This document shows positions 10,841 to 20,429 of a stretch of DNA of 64,000 nt, one piece after another. Below the pieces are notes generated by a model. It made no database searches. It was not told the origin of the DNA and saw only the letters and a list, made by a program, of their open reading frames with translations. Position numbers and translations under genes: made by a program. Positions within the stretch are counted from its first letter, which is position 1. Every line of letters starts with the position of its first letter. The DNA lies in NCBI GenBank assembly GCA_030052745.1, contig JANBVO010000019.1, positions 558,001 through 622,000 on the forward strand. Direction: 5' to 3'. This stretch comes from Pleurostoma richardsiae. Taxonomy: Eukaryota > Ascomycota > Sordariomycetes > Calosphaeriales > Pleurostomataceae.

Positions 10841-12398
10841 ATGACGTCGAAGCACTTTACACTCACTGCTCTGAGAAGCGGCCTCAACGTACGTCGGGAA
10901 CGCAACGCCGCTGAACCCGGTCGTCTCACTGACCCCCATTTTCAGCTCGTGTCAAAACAGCAGATACGGCGCCTTAGTCTGCACGAGTACCAGTCGCAAA
11001 GCCTGCTCAAAGAGGCAAGTATCGGACGCCCAGGGGTCGTGTAGAGGTAGATCGATTCTTCTCTAAACGTGCGACTTGCAGTTTGGCGTACCTGTGCCTC
11101 GCGGGAAACTCGCCCAGTCTCCAAAGGAGGTTGCTAGCATCGTTGAGGAATTAGGTGAGGACATCTTTTGCTTCCGGGGTCACACCCTGATATGCTGAGG
11201 CGAAAATAGGTAGACGATGCGTCATCAAATCACAGATATTGAAAGGCGGCCGTGGGAAGGGCTCGTTCGACAGCGGTTTGCAGGGAGGCATACATAGTGT
11301 CGACACACCCCAGGCGGGAGAAGCCATCGCCGGTAGGATGATTGGGAGCCGGCTCAGAACGAAGCAGACCCCCGAGACTGGTATCACCGTCAACAAACTT
11401 TATGTTGCCGAAGCGGTCGAGTACGACCAGGAATGGTATCTTGCCATGACGATTGACCGGGAGAACTACGCTCCGACCATCATCATCTCTAAGAATGGCG
11501 GCGTTGACATCGAGATGACGGCCCGGGAGCACCCGGAGGAACTCCATGCATTCAGATTCAGTATCACAAAGGGCATCACGCAGGAGGTAGCCGACGAAAT
11601 ATCCAGCAGGCTCGGGCTGTCTCCTACCGAGACGGAAAGTCTCCGGAGCGTGCTCGACGGAATGTATGATGTGTTTACCAGCAGAGATGCGACTCTCCTC
11701 GAAGTAAACCCTCTAGTACGGTCAGCAGAAGGTGGCTTTACTTGCCTGGACGCCAAGTTCACCTTTGATAACGCCGCCGAGAAGCGACAGAGGGATCTGT
11801 TCGCGCTGCGGGATGCAGAGAACGAGGTGCCGGAGGAGGTTGAGGCCGAGAAATACGGCCTGGTGTACGTCCGAACGGACGGCAACATCGGGAATGTGGT
11901 CAACGGTGCTGGGCTTGCGATGGCAACTAATGACGCAATTGCCTATCATGGCGGTGCGAGTGCGAACTTTCTCGATGCGGGCGGCCAGGCGACGAAGGAG
12001 ACGATGCAAAAGGCCTTTGAGATCATCCTGAGAGACGACAGAGTCCGGGCCGTTTTGGTCAACATCTATGGTGGTGAGTGACGAACTACGACCTTCCTTC
12101 AGATGCAGCTGACCGACGTCGCCCTTCTACCACAGGTATCATCAGGTGTGATATGATCGCCGAGTCTATTATCGGCGCCGCTCAGGAGCTAGGCCCCTTG
12201 CGGGTGCCGGTAGTTGTTCGACTGCAGGGGACCAACTCCGAACTTGGCCTGAAGCTTGCACGTCTCCCGTAACTCTTGCAATGAGAATGACCGCTGACAA
12301 TGGGCCGACAGCTCGAAGATGCGGACCTCGGCTTGCATACGGAGCATGACTTCGGTGAGGCTGCTAAGAAGGCGGTAGAGCTAGCAAATGCCGGTTAG
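10841..12398 (+). CDS. Succinyl-CoA ligase beta subunit paralogue, mitochondrial
   Basis: Six exons are inferred: 10841-10888, 10946-11014, 11082-11154, 11210-12073, 12136-12257 and 12312-12398, giving about 420 residues. The beta-subunit signature '[14 protein letters not shown]' starts the mature protein after a short presequence. '[18 protein letters not shown]' is the ATP-grasp nucleotide loop, 'LLEVNPL' binds Mg, and '[10 protein letters not shown]' with 'ANFLDAGG' are conserved interface elements. The intron after exon 2 has a GC donor (GAG then GCAAGT); the last intron also seems to use GCACGT, so that junction is less certain. With the alpha subunit it forms a thioester from a dicarboxylate, CoA and a nucleoside triphosphate. 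Placement in a catabolic cluster with hydratase and lyase suggests a substrate such as itaconate. Confidence 0.85.
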
Positions 12399-12776
12399 GA
12401 GGAGTGAGAGAGGAACTACGTAGTTGTCATACAATGAGACGAGACTCGCTTAATGATGAGATACGCCGTGGAAGAACTTTCACTTTGTAACTGCGTTGGA
12501 ACAGATTTCCTCATCTTTTGGGAGCGAGAAATGTTGACGACTGTCATATGGTGCCTTGAGTGTATCAAAATAAGATCTGTTCATGTTGGAATGACTAGGT
12601 AAACTACCAACCGACCTGTTTAGAAGTACCAGGACCATTCCATGCCTGGTATGGCGCTACGGACGTGATGAGCAGTAAGACGAACCGAAAGTAATTGACC
12701 GTGCTATGTCTCGAACTCGAAGTGTATGGTGTATTCTTCGTCATTGCCTGTCTCGGCAGCTACATACAGATTGCTA
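12399..12776. other. Convergent 3' region between ligase subunit genes
   Basis: 378 bp between two stop codons of convergent genes. It should hold both 3' untranslated regions; nothing else is recognised. Confidence 0.4.
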
Positions 12777-13949
12777 TCATCCCAAGAGTCTCTTCATCTC
12801 ACTTCCCATCAGACCGGGATGAGGCACGATCACCGCGCCGGCATCCTCCAGTGCTCTGGCCTTGGCATCCGCAGACACATCTCTTGGAGACAAGAGTGCT
12901 CCCGCATGACCCATGACCTTGCCTTCTGGCGCCGTTCTCCCAGCAACCATAGCGACGATAGGCTTGGGGTTAGGCGTCGTCCTCCTGTACTCCTTGATGG
13001 CCTCCGCCGCTCTGAGCTCCGCCTCGCCGCCAATCTCACCGATGACGATAATGCCTTTGGTGTCCTCGTGGTCGAAAAATAGCCTCAGGCCGTCCAGGAG
13101 CGTCGTCCCCGGTAGCATGTCGCCGCCCATACCGACGACGATGCTCTGCCCCAGCCCGGCCCTTGTCGTTGCGCCAACAGCCTCGTAGCTGAGCGTGCCG
13201 CTCTTCGAGACGATGCCCACGACGCCTCTGGAGTATTGCTTGTACGGCATGATGCCGATCCGGCACTGTTCCGGCGCGATGATTCCAGGACAGTTCGGCC
13301 CGACCAGGCGAGTCTTGCTCTGGGTCCTCAGCACCTCCTGGACGCGCAACATGTCGTGCACGGGGATGTGCTCCGCCACAGACACTACGAGCGGCACCTC
13401 CGCCTCAATGGCCTCGATGATGGCGCGCGCGGCAAATTGCGCCGGCACAAAGACGGAGCTTGCATGCGGCTTGACCTGGTCCATAGCCTACAATCAAAGA
13501 CAGTCAGTTAAGCCAGGGACGCACCCAGCTGACCTGGTCGTATCCGAGAACCTCACCTGCTGTACTGTGTCGAACACCGGCAAGCCGAGGTGGTCCTGAC
13601 CCCCCTTCCCAGGCGAGACACCTCCTACGATATTTGTCCCGTATGCAATGGTGTCCTTCGCATTTATTGTCGCCTACTACTGTCAGAAACTAGGGTGCTT
13701 GTCCACCGTGATGGGTTTTCATGGACGTACGGCTTTGCCAGTGAAACCTTGGGCGTGTTAACGGGTCTATGCTGCCAAAAGGGGATCTGAGAGCAGCGTA
13801 CCTTGGTATATAACCCGCGTGTTTTTATCTATCCGAAGGTTTGCAATGGTATCGTCGTACGATCTGCATATCCTGCTCGACGAGAAAAGCCTTCGTCCAT
13901 GGTGTTCCCTGGTAAGCAGGGCACACACTCTGGTTTGGATTCTCTGCAT
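12777..13949 (-). CDS. Succinyl-CoA ligase alpha subunit paralogue, mitochondrial
   Basis: Five exons' worth of signal resolve to four coding exons: 13949-13802, 13747-13731, 13673-13557 and 13487-12777, giving 330 residues, the usual length. The second exon is only 17 bp yet is needed to make the universally conserved 'YQGFTGKAAT' CoA-binding segment. A presequence with '[20 protein letters not shown]' marks mitochondrial import. '[15 protein letters not shown]', '[11 protein letters not shown]', 'VGPNCPGII', '[13 protein letters not shown]' and the phosphorylated His in 'MGHAGALLS' are all present, so the enzyme should be active. It faces the beta subunit gene. A respiratory-cycle copy is expected elsewhere in the genome, making this pair a specialised paralogue; that is inference. 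Confidence 0.9.
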
Positions 13950-14567
13950 GACGCTGGCTCTCTGACATCTGATAGGAGATTAAGCTGTCGGTGTTCGCCG
14001 AACTCGAGCGCGCTGAGCAGAGTGATGGTTATGTTGGCCCAGCACGGCAGTCCTTGAGCCTCTCACATGGATGTCCTCCAACAAAAGCAATGCATAGCTT
14101 GATTGATTCACGAAGGACGGAAAGTCTACCGAGGTACCGAAACCTTGTCGGCTACTACACGAGATAAGCGGCGCGTAAGTTTTACTCGGCTTCTACCAGA
14201 ACCAGACAAAACAGCAAAGATGTCTATGACGTCCGACTGCACCAAATTGCCCAAATGATCATCGTCTACTAGACTTCGGCTACATACATACGGAAGAGCC
14301 GGAGTAAATTAAGATGTCCTCCTATCGCAGCCACAGTTTCCCGTCCCCGCTCGTTACCCCGTGGGGTCATTCTGTGGTGTGGGAACGGCCGATCCGCCCC
14401 GGACCGTCCATGGTAATATTCGGCAATACGCAGTATATCGGCTATAGTAGTAGCAGGGGAAAAGGCGACCTGCCGCCGGCCTCCCTCGGCCAGCTCATGG
14501 AGCGATTTCCTTCGTCGCCTAGACAAGTTGCCGAATTCACAGAGTTTCCTCTTCCACGAGAACGGCT
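13950..14567. promoter_or_regulatory. Bidirectional promoter of ligase alpha and cluster regulator
   Basis: 618 bp between divergent genes. CGGACCG at 14400-14406 lies about 160 bp before the regulator start and would allow autoregulation. CGG-N6-CCG also occurs near 13990-14001, nearer the ligase gene. Other sequence is unremarkable. Confidence 0.45.
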
Positions 14568-16682
14568 ATGGCAACTCCCCGGAGACGCGCGAGACAGGCG
14601 TGCCTCGCCTGCAACGCGAGAAGGGTGAAATGCGACGTCATCGAGCGCCTCCCCTGCCGGAACTGCATCGTGGCCGATGTGCCATGCGAGATCCGGGAGT
14701 CGCGGCGAGGAAAGCACCCCCGGCCGCGGCCGGCGGGTGCGCTTAGACATAATGCCGATGGCGAGGAGCCGCGGTCGTCCATCTTGTTCAGCCCTGATCC
14801 CGTGGCGGGTCAGCACATCGATGAGCACGTAGCCGCCTCTCAGGTGCTTGCGACGCTATCACGGGAGGGTGAAGGCCAGAGGCAGCATGAACTCTTCGAC
14901 GGAGACACTACCGGCAGCCGCGTGCAACCGCCGACACGTTCTGCGCCTCTTCCGCAGACAGATGCGCTGCCGGAAGACGAGGGAACGGTCTTCCTTGGCG
15001 AATCCACCTCCATCAGATACATGCATAGCGACCCAAGCCCGTCGCAACCGGACACCTCTTCTCCTCAGACTCTTGGCTTCCGCCACTCTATCCCAAGTGC
15101 GGTGACAGCTGAGGGTCTCATGCCAGAATGGGAGACACGACGGAGACAAGCGAGGATAGACTCACTTAGAGCGGACGGCGCATTCTCTCTGCCACCCGAG
15201 TCGGTGGTTGAGACGCTGCTCGGAGCCTACTTCCGCTGGTTCCACCGTTGCTTTGCCATTGTCGACGAGGGCGAGATCCGGGACCAGTACCAAAAGGGAA
15301 CCCTGTCACCACTTCTTCTCCAGGCGATGCTCTTGATAGCCACCGTCCACTGCGATGACGACGATCTGCACCTGCTGGGGCTGGGCAGCCGTCATATGGC
15401 CAAATGCGTCTTCTACAACCGCGCCAAAGACATCTATGACGCCGAATTTGAGCCCAACAAGCTCACGGTTATCCAGGCGTTGTTCCTCATGAGCTTCTGG
15501 AGAGCGGGTGCCCTACTAGAGAAGGATGCCCGTCACTGGTTGAGCGCCGCGATCAGTCTGGCCCAGACGAAGGGTCTGCACCGAGCTGCTGGCTCCCCAC
15601 GAACCCATGCCGACAAGGTACGAAAGAGACTATGGTGGTCGATATATGTTCGTGAGAGGCAGTGCGCAGCCGCTCTGGGCCTCCCAAACCGGTTCAGAGA
15701 CGAGGACTGCGATGTCGAGCCCCTTGATGAGGGCGATTTCGACCACGCATTCGGTGTGTCGGTCACCGAAGACAAGAGAAGGGAGTATGTGGCCTATTCG
15801 ATCAGGATGGCGCAGCTGTCCCAGGTACTGGGCAGAGTCGTCCACAGCGGATACCTGCCAAAGAAGACCCTATCTGCGAGCGGACGGTCGGGGCTCAAGG
15901 ATGAGCTCATCGCCTGGAGACAGGGGCTGCCTCCAGAGATGCAGCTCGGTAGAGATGACTTCGGCGAGCAGCCAAGTTTCCACGCCAACATGTTGCATCT
16001 AGCATACAACAATCTCCTCATACTTCTATACCGATCCGGGTACATCGGCACAGCGGAAGAATCCCAGGAGATAGACGGACAGGTGGCCCTGCAGGCGGCG
16101 GTACGAAACTCGAGGATCATCGAGGAGATGCTCGCGAATGGAAACCTTCGTCATGGCCAGGTGCACACCATAACAAACCTCTTCAACACGCTCTGCATCC
16201 ACACCGTCAGCCTGCGGGCCTCTCAGGGCACGGCCAGAGCCATTGCGGAGCACCGGGCGAAGCTCTGCCTCCTCGGCCTGCAGGAGCTGCAGAAGACCTG
16301 GGAGGTGCGGAACTGGGTGTTGCAATTATTCTTCCAGTATCTCGACAGTTCGACCGCCGCCCGACTACGGACTGAGGGCGATTCCGGGGCTGGTCCGTAT
16401 CCGACCGGAGCTCCTAAGAAGGATCGGCCACGGGTGTGTACGACGACAAACTGCTCGGGACCAGAATCACGCCAGCATGATGGCGAGACCGCGACAGGGG
16501 CGCCACTTGTGCCAGATACGCCGTGGTCGTGGTCGACTGAGGAAGCCAGTCACTACCTCTTCTCGCAGATTGAGAGCGACTTCGCATTCGGAGAGGGCAG
16601 CATCCTTGAGTGGCACTGGGACGATGCGGGGAATATGATGCCCCTGTCACAGATAGGTCACTCAAGTCCGTCCATGATGTGA
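14568..16682 (+). CDS. Zn2Cys6 transcription factor, likely cluster regulator
   Basis: A single-exon protein of 704 residues. The zinc cluster is at residues 12-40 with cysteines at 12, 15, 22, 30, 33 and 40, preceded by a basic stretch. The central fungal-specific transcription factor domain (about residues 215-450) has the typical 'YFRWFHRCFAIVDEGE', 'FLMSFWRAG', 'AISLAQTKGLHR' and 'RKRLWWSIYVRERQCA' elements, most like the cutinase factor 1/acetamidase regulator group. It lies at the end of the catabolic cluster and its promoter carries the same CGGWCCG palindrome as the enzyme genes, so it is the natural pathway activator. The inducer is not known. Confidence 0.88.
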   Translation: MATPRRRARQACLACNARRVKCDVIERLPCRNCIVADVPCEIRESRRGKHPRPRPAGALRHNADGEEPRSSILFSPDPVAGQHIDEHVAASQVLATLSREGEGQRQHELFDGDTTGSRVQPPTRSAPLPQTDALPEDEGTVFLGESTSIRYMHSDPSPSQPDTSSPQTLGFRHSIPSAVTAEGLMPEWETRRRQARIDSLRADGAFSLPPESVVETLLGAYFRWFHRCFAIVDEGEIRDQYQKGTLSPLLLQAMLLIATVHCDDDDLHLLGLGSRHMAKCVFYNRAKDIYDAEFEPNKLTVIQALFLMSFWRAGALLEKDARHWLSAAISLAQTKGLHRAAGSPRTHADKVRKRLWWSIYVRERQCAAALGLPNRFRDEDCDVEPLDEGDFDHAFGVSVTEDKRREYVAYSIRMAQLSQVLGRVVHSGYLPKKTLSASGRSGLKDELIAWRQGLPPEMQLGRDDFGEQPSFHANMLHLAYNNLLILLYRSGYIGTAEESQEIDGQVALQAAVRNSRIIEEMLANGNLRHGQVHTITNLFNTLCIHTVSLRASQGTARAIAEHRAKLCLLGLQELQKTWEVRNWVLQLFFQYLDSSTAARLRTEGDSGAGPYPTGAPKKDRPRVCTTTNCSGPESRQHDGETATGAPLVPDTPWSWSTEEASHYLFSQIESDFAFGEGSILEWHWDDAGNMMPLSQIGHSSPSMM

Positions 16683-16954
16683 CCACATATTTACCGTGCT
16701 TGGCTCCGGCATCAGAAAGTCTCAGACACCTGGGTCAGGATATATTTCTGTAGTAGAAATATTCAGGAGATTGAGCCAACGTTCGTCCGTCTCGTGGACA
16801 AGTGTGAGCATTGAATAATTTTAACAGCTTTGAGAGCGGCTTGCAAAGAGTAGAGTCAATTCCGTGTCGTTCTCCCCATAGTCTGTATTCTCGTGTTCAG
16901 CGAACCAGGCCAAGTATTCGACACAGCTGTGCGGGCACTTCTTCATCACGAACT

Positions 16955-17935
16955 TTAAGTAGATTTCCCTTCCACTTTGCCCAAGGCCTCCAAGCCCGCC
17001 AGAGCCTTGCATGCCTCGGGCCAAGACTTGTCTCCCTCGTACAGCTGACTCTTGAGATAGGCCAAGGTCATCCTCTGCACCGCCGCCAGCCGCTCCGGGC
17101 TCTCATCCAAAGTCTCCTTCGCGTCCCACCCGCTAATCCCTCCAAACCCATGTTTACCACCCTTGACCATGAACGACTCCTTGGCCCCCGGAGCCAAAGT
17201 ATACGGGTCCGCGTGCCAGTCCGCTCCACGCACCGTCAGGTGCGGACCCACGTCCTCGTCTCCCCAGACCACGAGGGCGGGCGTGCGCATGCCGCTGAAG
17301 TCGATGCCGTAGAATGGGAGCATGACGCGCCCGTTGTCCGAGAGATCCTGCCCGGCGGCACCGGTGCCTCCGATCACGACTCCGGCCTTGATGCGCTTCT
17401 CCGCCAGCTGCGTCTTCGTGCCGTCGCGCGGGTCCGTATTCGTCGCGCCCAGCAGCACGCTCGCCGTCAGTGCGCCGAGCGAGTGGCCCGCGACGGCAAC
17501 CCTGCTCCTGTCGAGCCGGCCCTTGAGCAGGGGCACGGCAGCCTCGATCTCATCGAGTCGGTCGAGGATGCGGGTCATGTCGAGGGCGCGCGACTCCAGG
17601 AACAGCTCCCGGATGCTATCGGCTCCGAGGGCGAGGCCGAGAGACTTGGAGCTGAGGTGTGTGGGCTGAATGACTGCAAAGCCGTGCCCGGCCCAGAAAT
17701 CGGCCAGCGGGGTGTAGCCCTCGAGCGAGGAGAGGTAGTTGCTCAGGCCGTGGCCGTGAGAGAGGAGGATGATGGGCAGGGCATCGCCCGTGGAGGGGAC
17801 CGACACACGCAGTTGGAGATCGACCCTGCGGTCTGGGCAGGGGAGCACAACAGGGCTGAAGGAGAGGACTGGGGTAGGGGAGCTGGTGGGGATTCTGGCG
17901 GCTTCGCCGATGAGAGCGTGATCGGTGAGCTGCAT
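16955..17935 (-). CDS. Alpha/beta hydrolase (PAF-acetylhydrolase/dienelactone hydrolase-like)
   Basis: A single-exon protein of 326 residues with a complete alpha/beta hydrolase core. 'ILLSHGHGLSNYLSSL' gives the oxyanion region, 'AVAGHSLGALTAS' (about residue 170) has the nucleophile Ser, 'VVWGDEDVGPH' the likely acid Asp and 'KGGKHGFGG' the His. There is no signal peptide, so it is intracellular. Substrate is unknown: an ester, a lactone or a chlorophyllase-like target are possible. It is encoded 272 bp after the cluster regulator on the opposite strand. If it belongs to the cluster, lactone or ester opening before the alcohol dehydrogenase step would fit. Confidence 0.78.
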   Translation of the reverse strand: MQLTDHALIGEAARIPTSSPTPVLSFSPVVLPCPDRRVDLQLRVSVPSTGDALPIILLSHGHGLSNYLSSLEGYTPLADFWAGHGFAVIQPTHLSSKSLGLALGADSIRELFLESRALDMTRILDRLDEIEAAVPLLKGRLDRSRVAVAGHSLGALTASVLLGATNTDPRDGTKTQLAEKRIKAGVVIGGTGAAGQDLSDNGRVMLPFYGIDFSGMRTPALVVWGDEDVGPHLTVRGADWHADPYTLAPGAKESFMVKGGKHGFGGISGWDAKETLDESPERLAAVQRMTLAYLKSQLYEGDKSWPEACKALAGLEALGKVEGKST

Positions 17936-18722
17936 TTTCGTGATGTTGGATCGGGAAGGTGTTTGGAAACGTGGGGGAGAAGCAAAAGTGATGGTGGAGG
18001 TATGGGCTTGAAGGCTATACCTACTGAGAAGTTGGGCTGGCTTTATATAGGGAACTGATAGTGCTGGCCCCTATCGTTCAAGCGTCACGATGAGTTCCAG
18101 ATTGTCCGCCATACGCGCCGTCTTGCCAAACCTCAGGTCATGGGCGGAGATAGAGACCGGACGATACAATATGTCCGGTCCACGATTCATCTCAGCAGCT
18201 CGTATGCCTTGACTGTGACGCGATCCGCGGTCGTCGCATAGAAAGCCTGCCATGGCCTGGCGGAGGTAAGGCCGGACTCTCACGGCCCTCGCGTGTTTTT
18301 CCGTTTTGGGTATGAGGCGGGTACCCGCACGGAGCAGATACGGAGCAGTACGGAGAAGTGGAGACGACAACGTTGGCCGGGGCATCGTTCTTCCGTCCCG
18401 TGGGGTTCCGGCGGGCCCATTCCAACATTTCCATCCTCAGCCCCTGACTTGGCAAACCACCCATGGCAGAGCTTGGCGATCCTGCAGTCCACTCAAGGCG
18501 TATGTCAGCCTGCCTGTTACTCTTCTAGATATTCCTCCGGTAAAGTCAATTCACCGACAAGTTAGGGAGGGAGGCTCATCAGCCAGTCAATTCTGTATGC
18601 GCTTCGCCTCCACACGCACCGGACGAATGGTCATCGTTTCGCGCTAAGTGAGCCTGCATACATGTGCCTGGCGTCCTGGGTGCTCGTGAAGGCAGCAACA
18701 AGATCTCTGGGACCGTCCAAAA
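17936..18722. promoter_or_regulatory. Bidirectional promoter with 8 bp inverted repeat
   Basis: 787 bp between divergent genes. GACCGGAC at 18155-18162 and GTCCGGTC at 18173-18180 form a perfect inverted repeat around a 10 bp AT-rich spacer, with half-sites (CGGAC) like those of the cluster palindromes. A Zn2Cys6 dimer site is a reasonable guess. Confidence 0.35.
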
Positions 18723-20429
18723 GTGGATGTCCAGGCCAATATGGCTGGTAGCTCAAGTCACAAACCAGCTGGGGACGGACTACCGAACCCGCAGACTCAC
18801 CGTGCGAACCCGTTGACCCTGAGAAGCGGCCCCAGGCTTCGGCGATACCTAGCCTTGTTTGTCTTGTCTGTTACTGGGTTGTTGGTGTGGTTTGGGAAGC
18901 GGCCGTCTCTCCAATTCTTGAGATCCCAGGGAACAATGGATGGCACTGAGCCCTCGGCGGAGCAGAAGGCCCGCCTGCACAAGGTCGCGGACCTCCTTCT
19001 GGACATCTACAAGACCCTAGCTGAGATGCGCTACATCGACCCGCAGGGTATCCGGCCGGGGCCGCATAACATCACCGCGATCCGCCCTTTGTACGAAAAG
19101 TTCGGGCTGGACCCCGCCGTCGTCTACCTGTACAGCATCCTGCCCTACATTGACACCGACGTGGCCGGCAACTCCGACTTCTTCCACGGCGGTGCCTTCG
19201 CCAACTTTCTGGACCCAGAAGACGTGGAGCAGGGCCGTGACCCGATGTACGGGTCACCCGAGGGCGACGACTATGAGAGCGAGGATGGGCCGTACATGCG
19301 GCCCTGGGTCACGCCGCTGTCCATGATGGGCAATCACCAGAGCGTCATCATCTACGATGCGCGGCTGCACCGCATCTGGATCATCGACCAGGAGTCGTGG
19401 GATACGACCGACCCGAAGGCCGTGAAAGGCCTCAAAGCTTCGAAGACAGACAAGAACAGGAACAGCTACGTGGCTATCCCGAACCGGCCGGCCGAGGAGG
19501 TTCTGGGGGACATCAACACGTGGTTCCGCACGCTTGAGGAGCTCCCCGGCTCAAACGGCGAGCAATCCGGGGGTGAGTGGAACTCGTGGGACGAGGTGCT
19601 CGACCTGCGCGGGCTCTACCGCAAGAACGGATGGCCGGACAATTTCGATGGCGACGCCTTCCAGGTGGACCAGGCGCGCGGGTACGCCGCCTCAATGGCG
19701 AAAGATCATTCCGAACAGCCGGTCAAAGAGGTGAGAAAATTTACCTCGTGGGCGAAGTTTGGGGACCAGGATGTCCATCGGGCCCGGGACGCGCTGGCCA
19801 AAGCGACGACGGAGGACGAGGAATGGAGCTCTCGTTACACCATTTGGAGTACCGAGCAGAGAATAGCGCGGAACCAGGAAGAGATCAAGAAGGCCGAGGA
19901 AGAAGCGGAGAGGCTCTGCCCCGGTGGGGTTTGCCAGAAGCGAGAAGACCTACCTCTGTGGGAATTTGAGCAGCTATGGCATGAATACAGGTGGAAGAAA
20001 GAGAGCGTCGACAATGCCCGCAATTGGGCGGAGGGCTCCAAGGACGAACCCGAGCGGGAACGCGAGTTCCTCATCGAGCAGCGCCGCAATGAGAAGGAGG
20101 CCCTCGTCTACCAGAAAGCGTACGAAGCTTCCAAAGCAGATGCGGAGAGGCTTTGTCCGGGTAAGACATTCGAGTCGGCCACGGGCATCAAGTCGCTGGG
20201 CAGGAAAGACACTCTTTCGAGTATCCAGGATCAGAAGGACATCATATTCAGGATGGAGCGGGAATTGGAGAAGACCAGGGAGTGGCTCGCTCAGGTGCCG
20301 CAGAATGCTGTCAAAACAAGGGAGACAGTCACGAACGATATCAAGGGGTATGAGGAGGGCATAGACGGGGCGAGGAAGTCGAAGGAGCGGGATGAGAAAT
20401 GGTTGGCCGAACACGGAAATACAGATTAG
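18723..20429 (+). CDS. Unrecognised membrane-anchored coiled-coil protein
   Basis: A single-exon protein of 568 residues. A hydrophobic helix near residues 41-57 ('YLALFVLSVTGLLVWFG') follows a basic N-terminus, so a type II or signal-anchored membrane protein is likely. A folded middle part (about 75-300) has conserved-looking aromatic stretches such as 'WVTPLSMMGNHQSVIIYD'. The C-terminal half is highly charged and probably alpha-helical coiled coil, with a repeated 'AERLCPG' element at about residues 396 and 474. I do not recognise the family and assign no function. Codon use and length support a real gene. Confidence 0.7.
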   Translation: MDVQANMAGSSSHKPAGDGLPNPQTHRANPLTLRSGPRLRRYLALFVLSVTGLLVWFGKRPSLQFLRSQGTMDGTEPSAEQKARLHKVADLLLDIYKTLAEMRYIDPQGIRPGPHNITAIRPLYEKFGLDPAVVYLYSILPYIDTDVAGNSDFFHGGAFANFLDPEDVEQGRDPMYGSPEGDDYESEDGPYMRPWVTPLSMMGNHQSVIIYDARLHRIWIIDQESWDTTDPKAVKGLKASKTDKNRNSYVAIPNRPAEEVLGDINTWFRTLEELPGSNGEQSGGEWNSWDEVLDLRGLYRKNGWPDNFDGDAFQVDQARGYAASMAKDHSEQPVKEVRKFTSWAKFGDQDVHRARDALAKATTEDEEWSSRYTIWSTEQRIARNQEEIKKAEEEAERLCPGGVCQKREDLPLWEFEQLWHEYRWKKESVDNARNWAEGSKDEPEREREFLIEQRRNEKEALVYQKAYEASKADAERLCPGKTFESATGIKSLGRKDTLSSIQDQKDIIFRMERELEKTREWLAQVPQNAVKTRETVTNDIKGYEEGIDGARKSKERDEKWLAEHGNTD

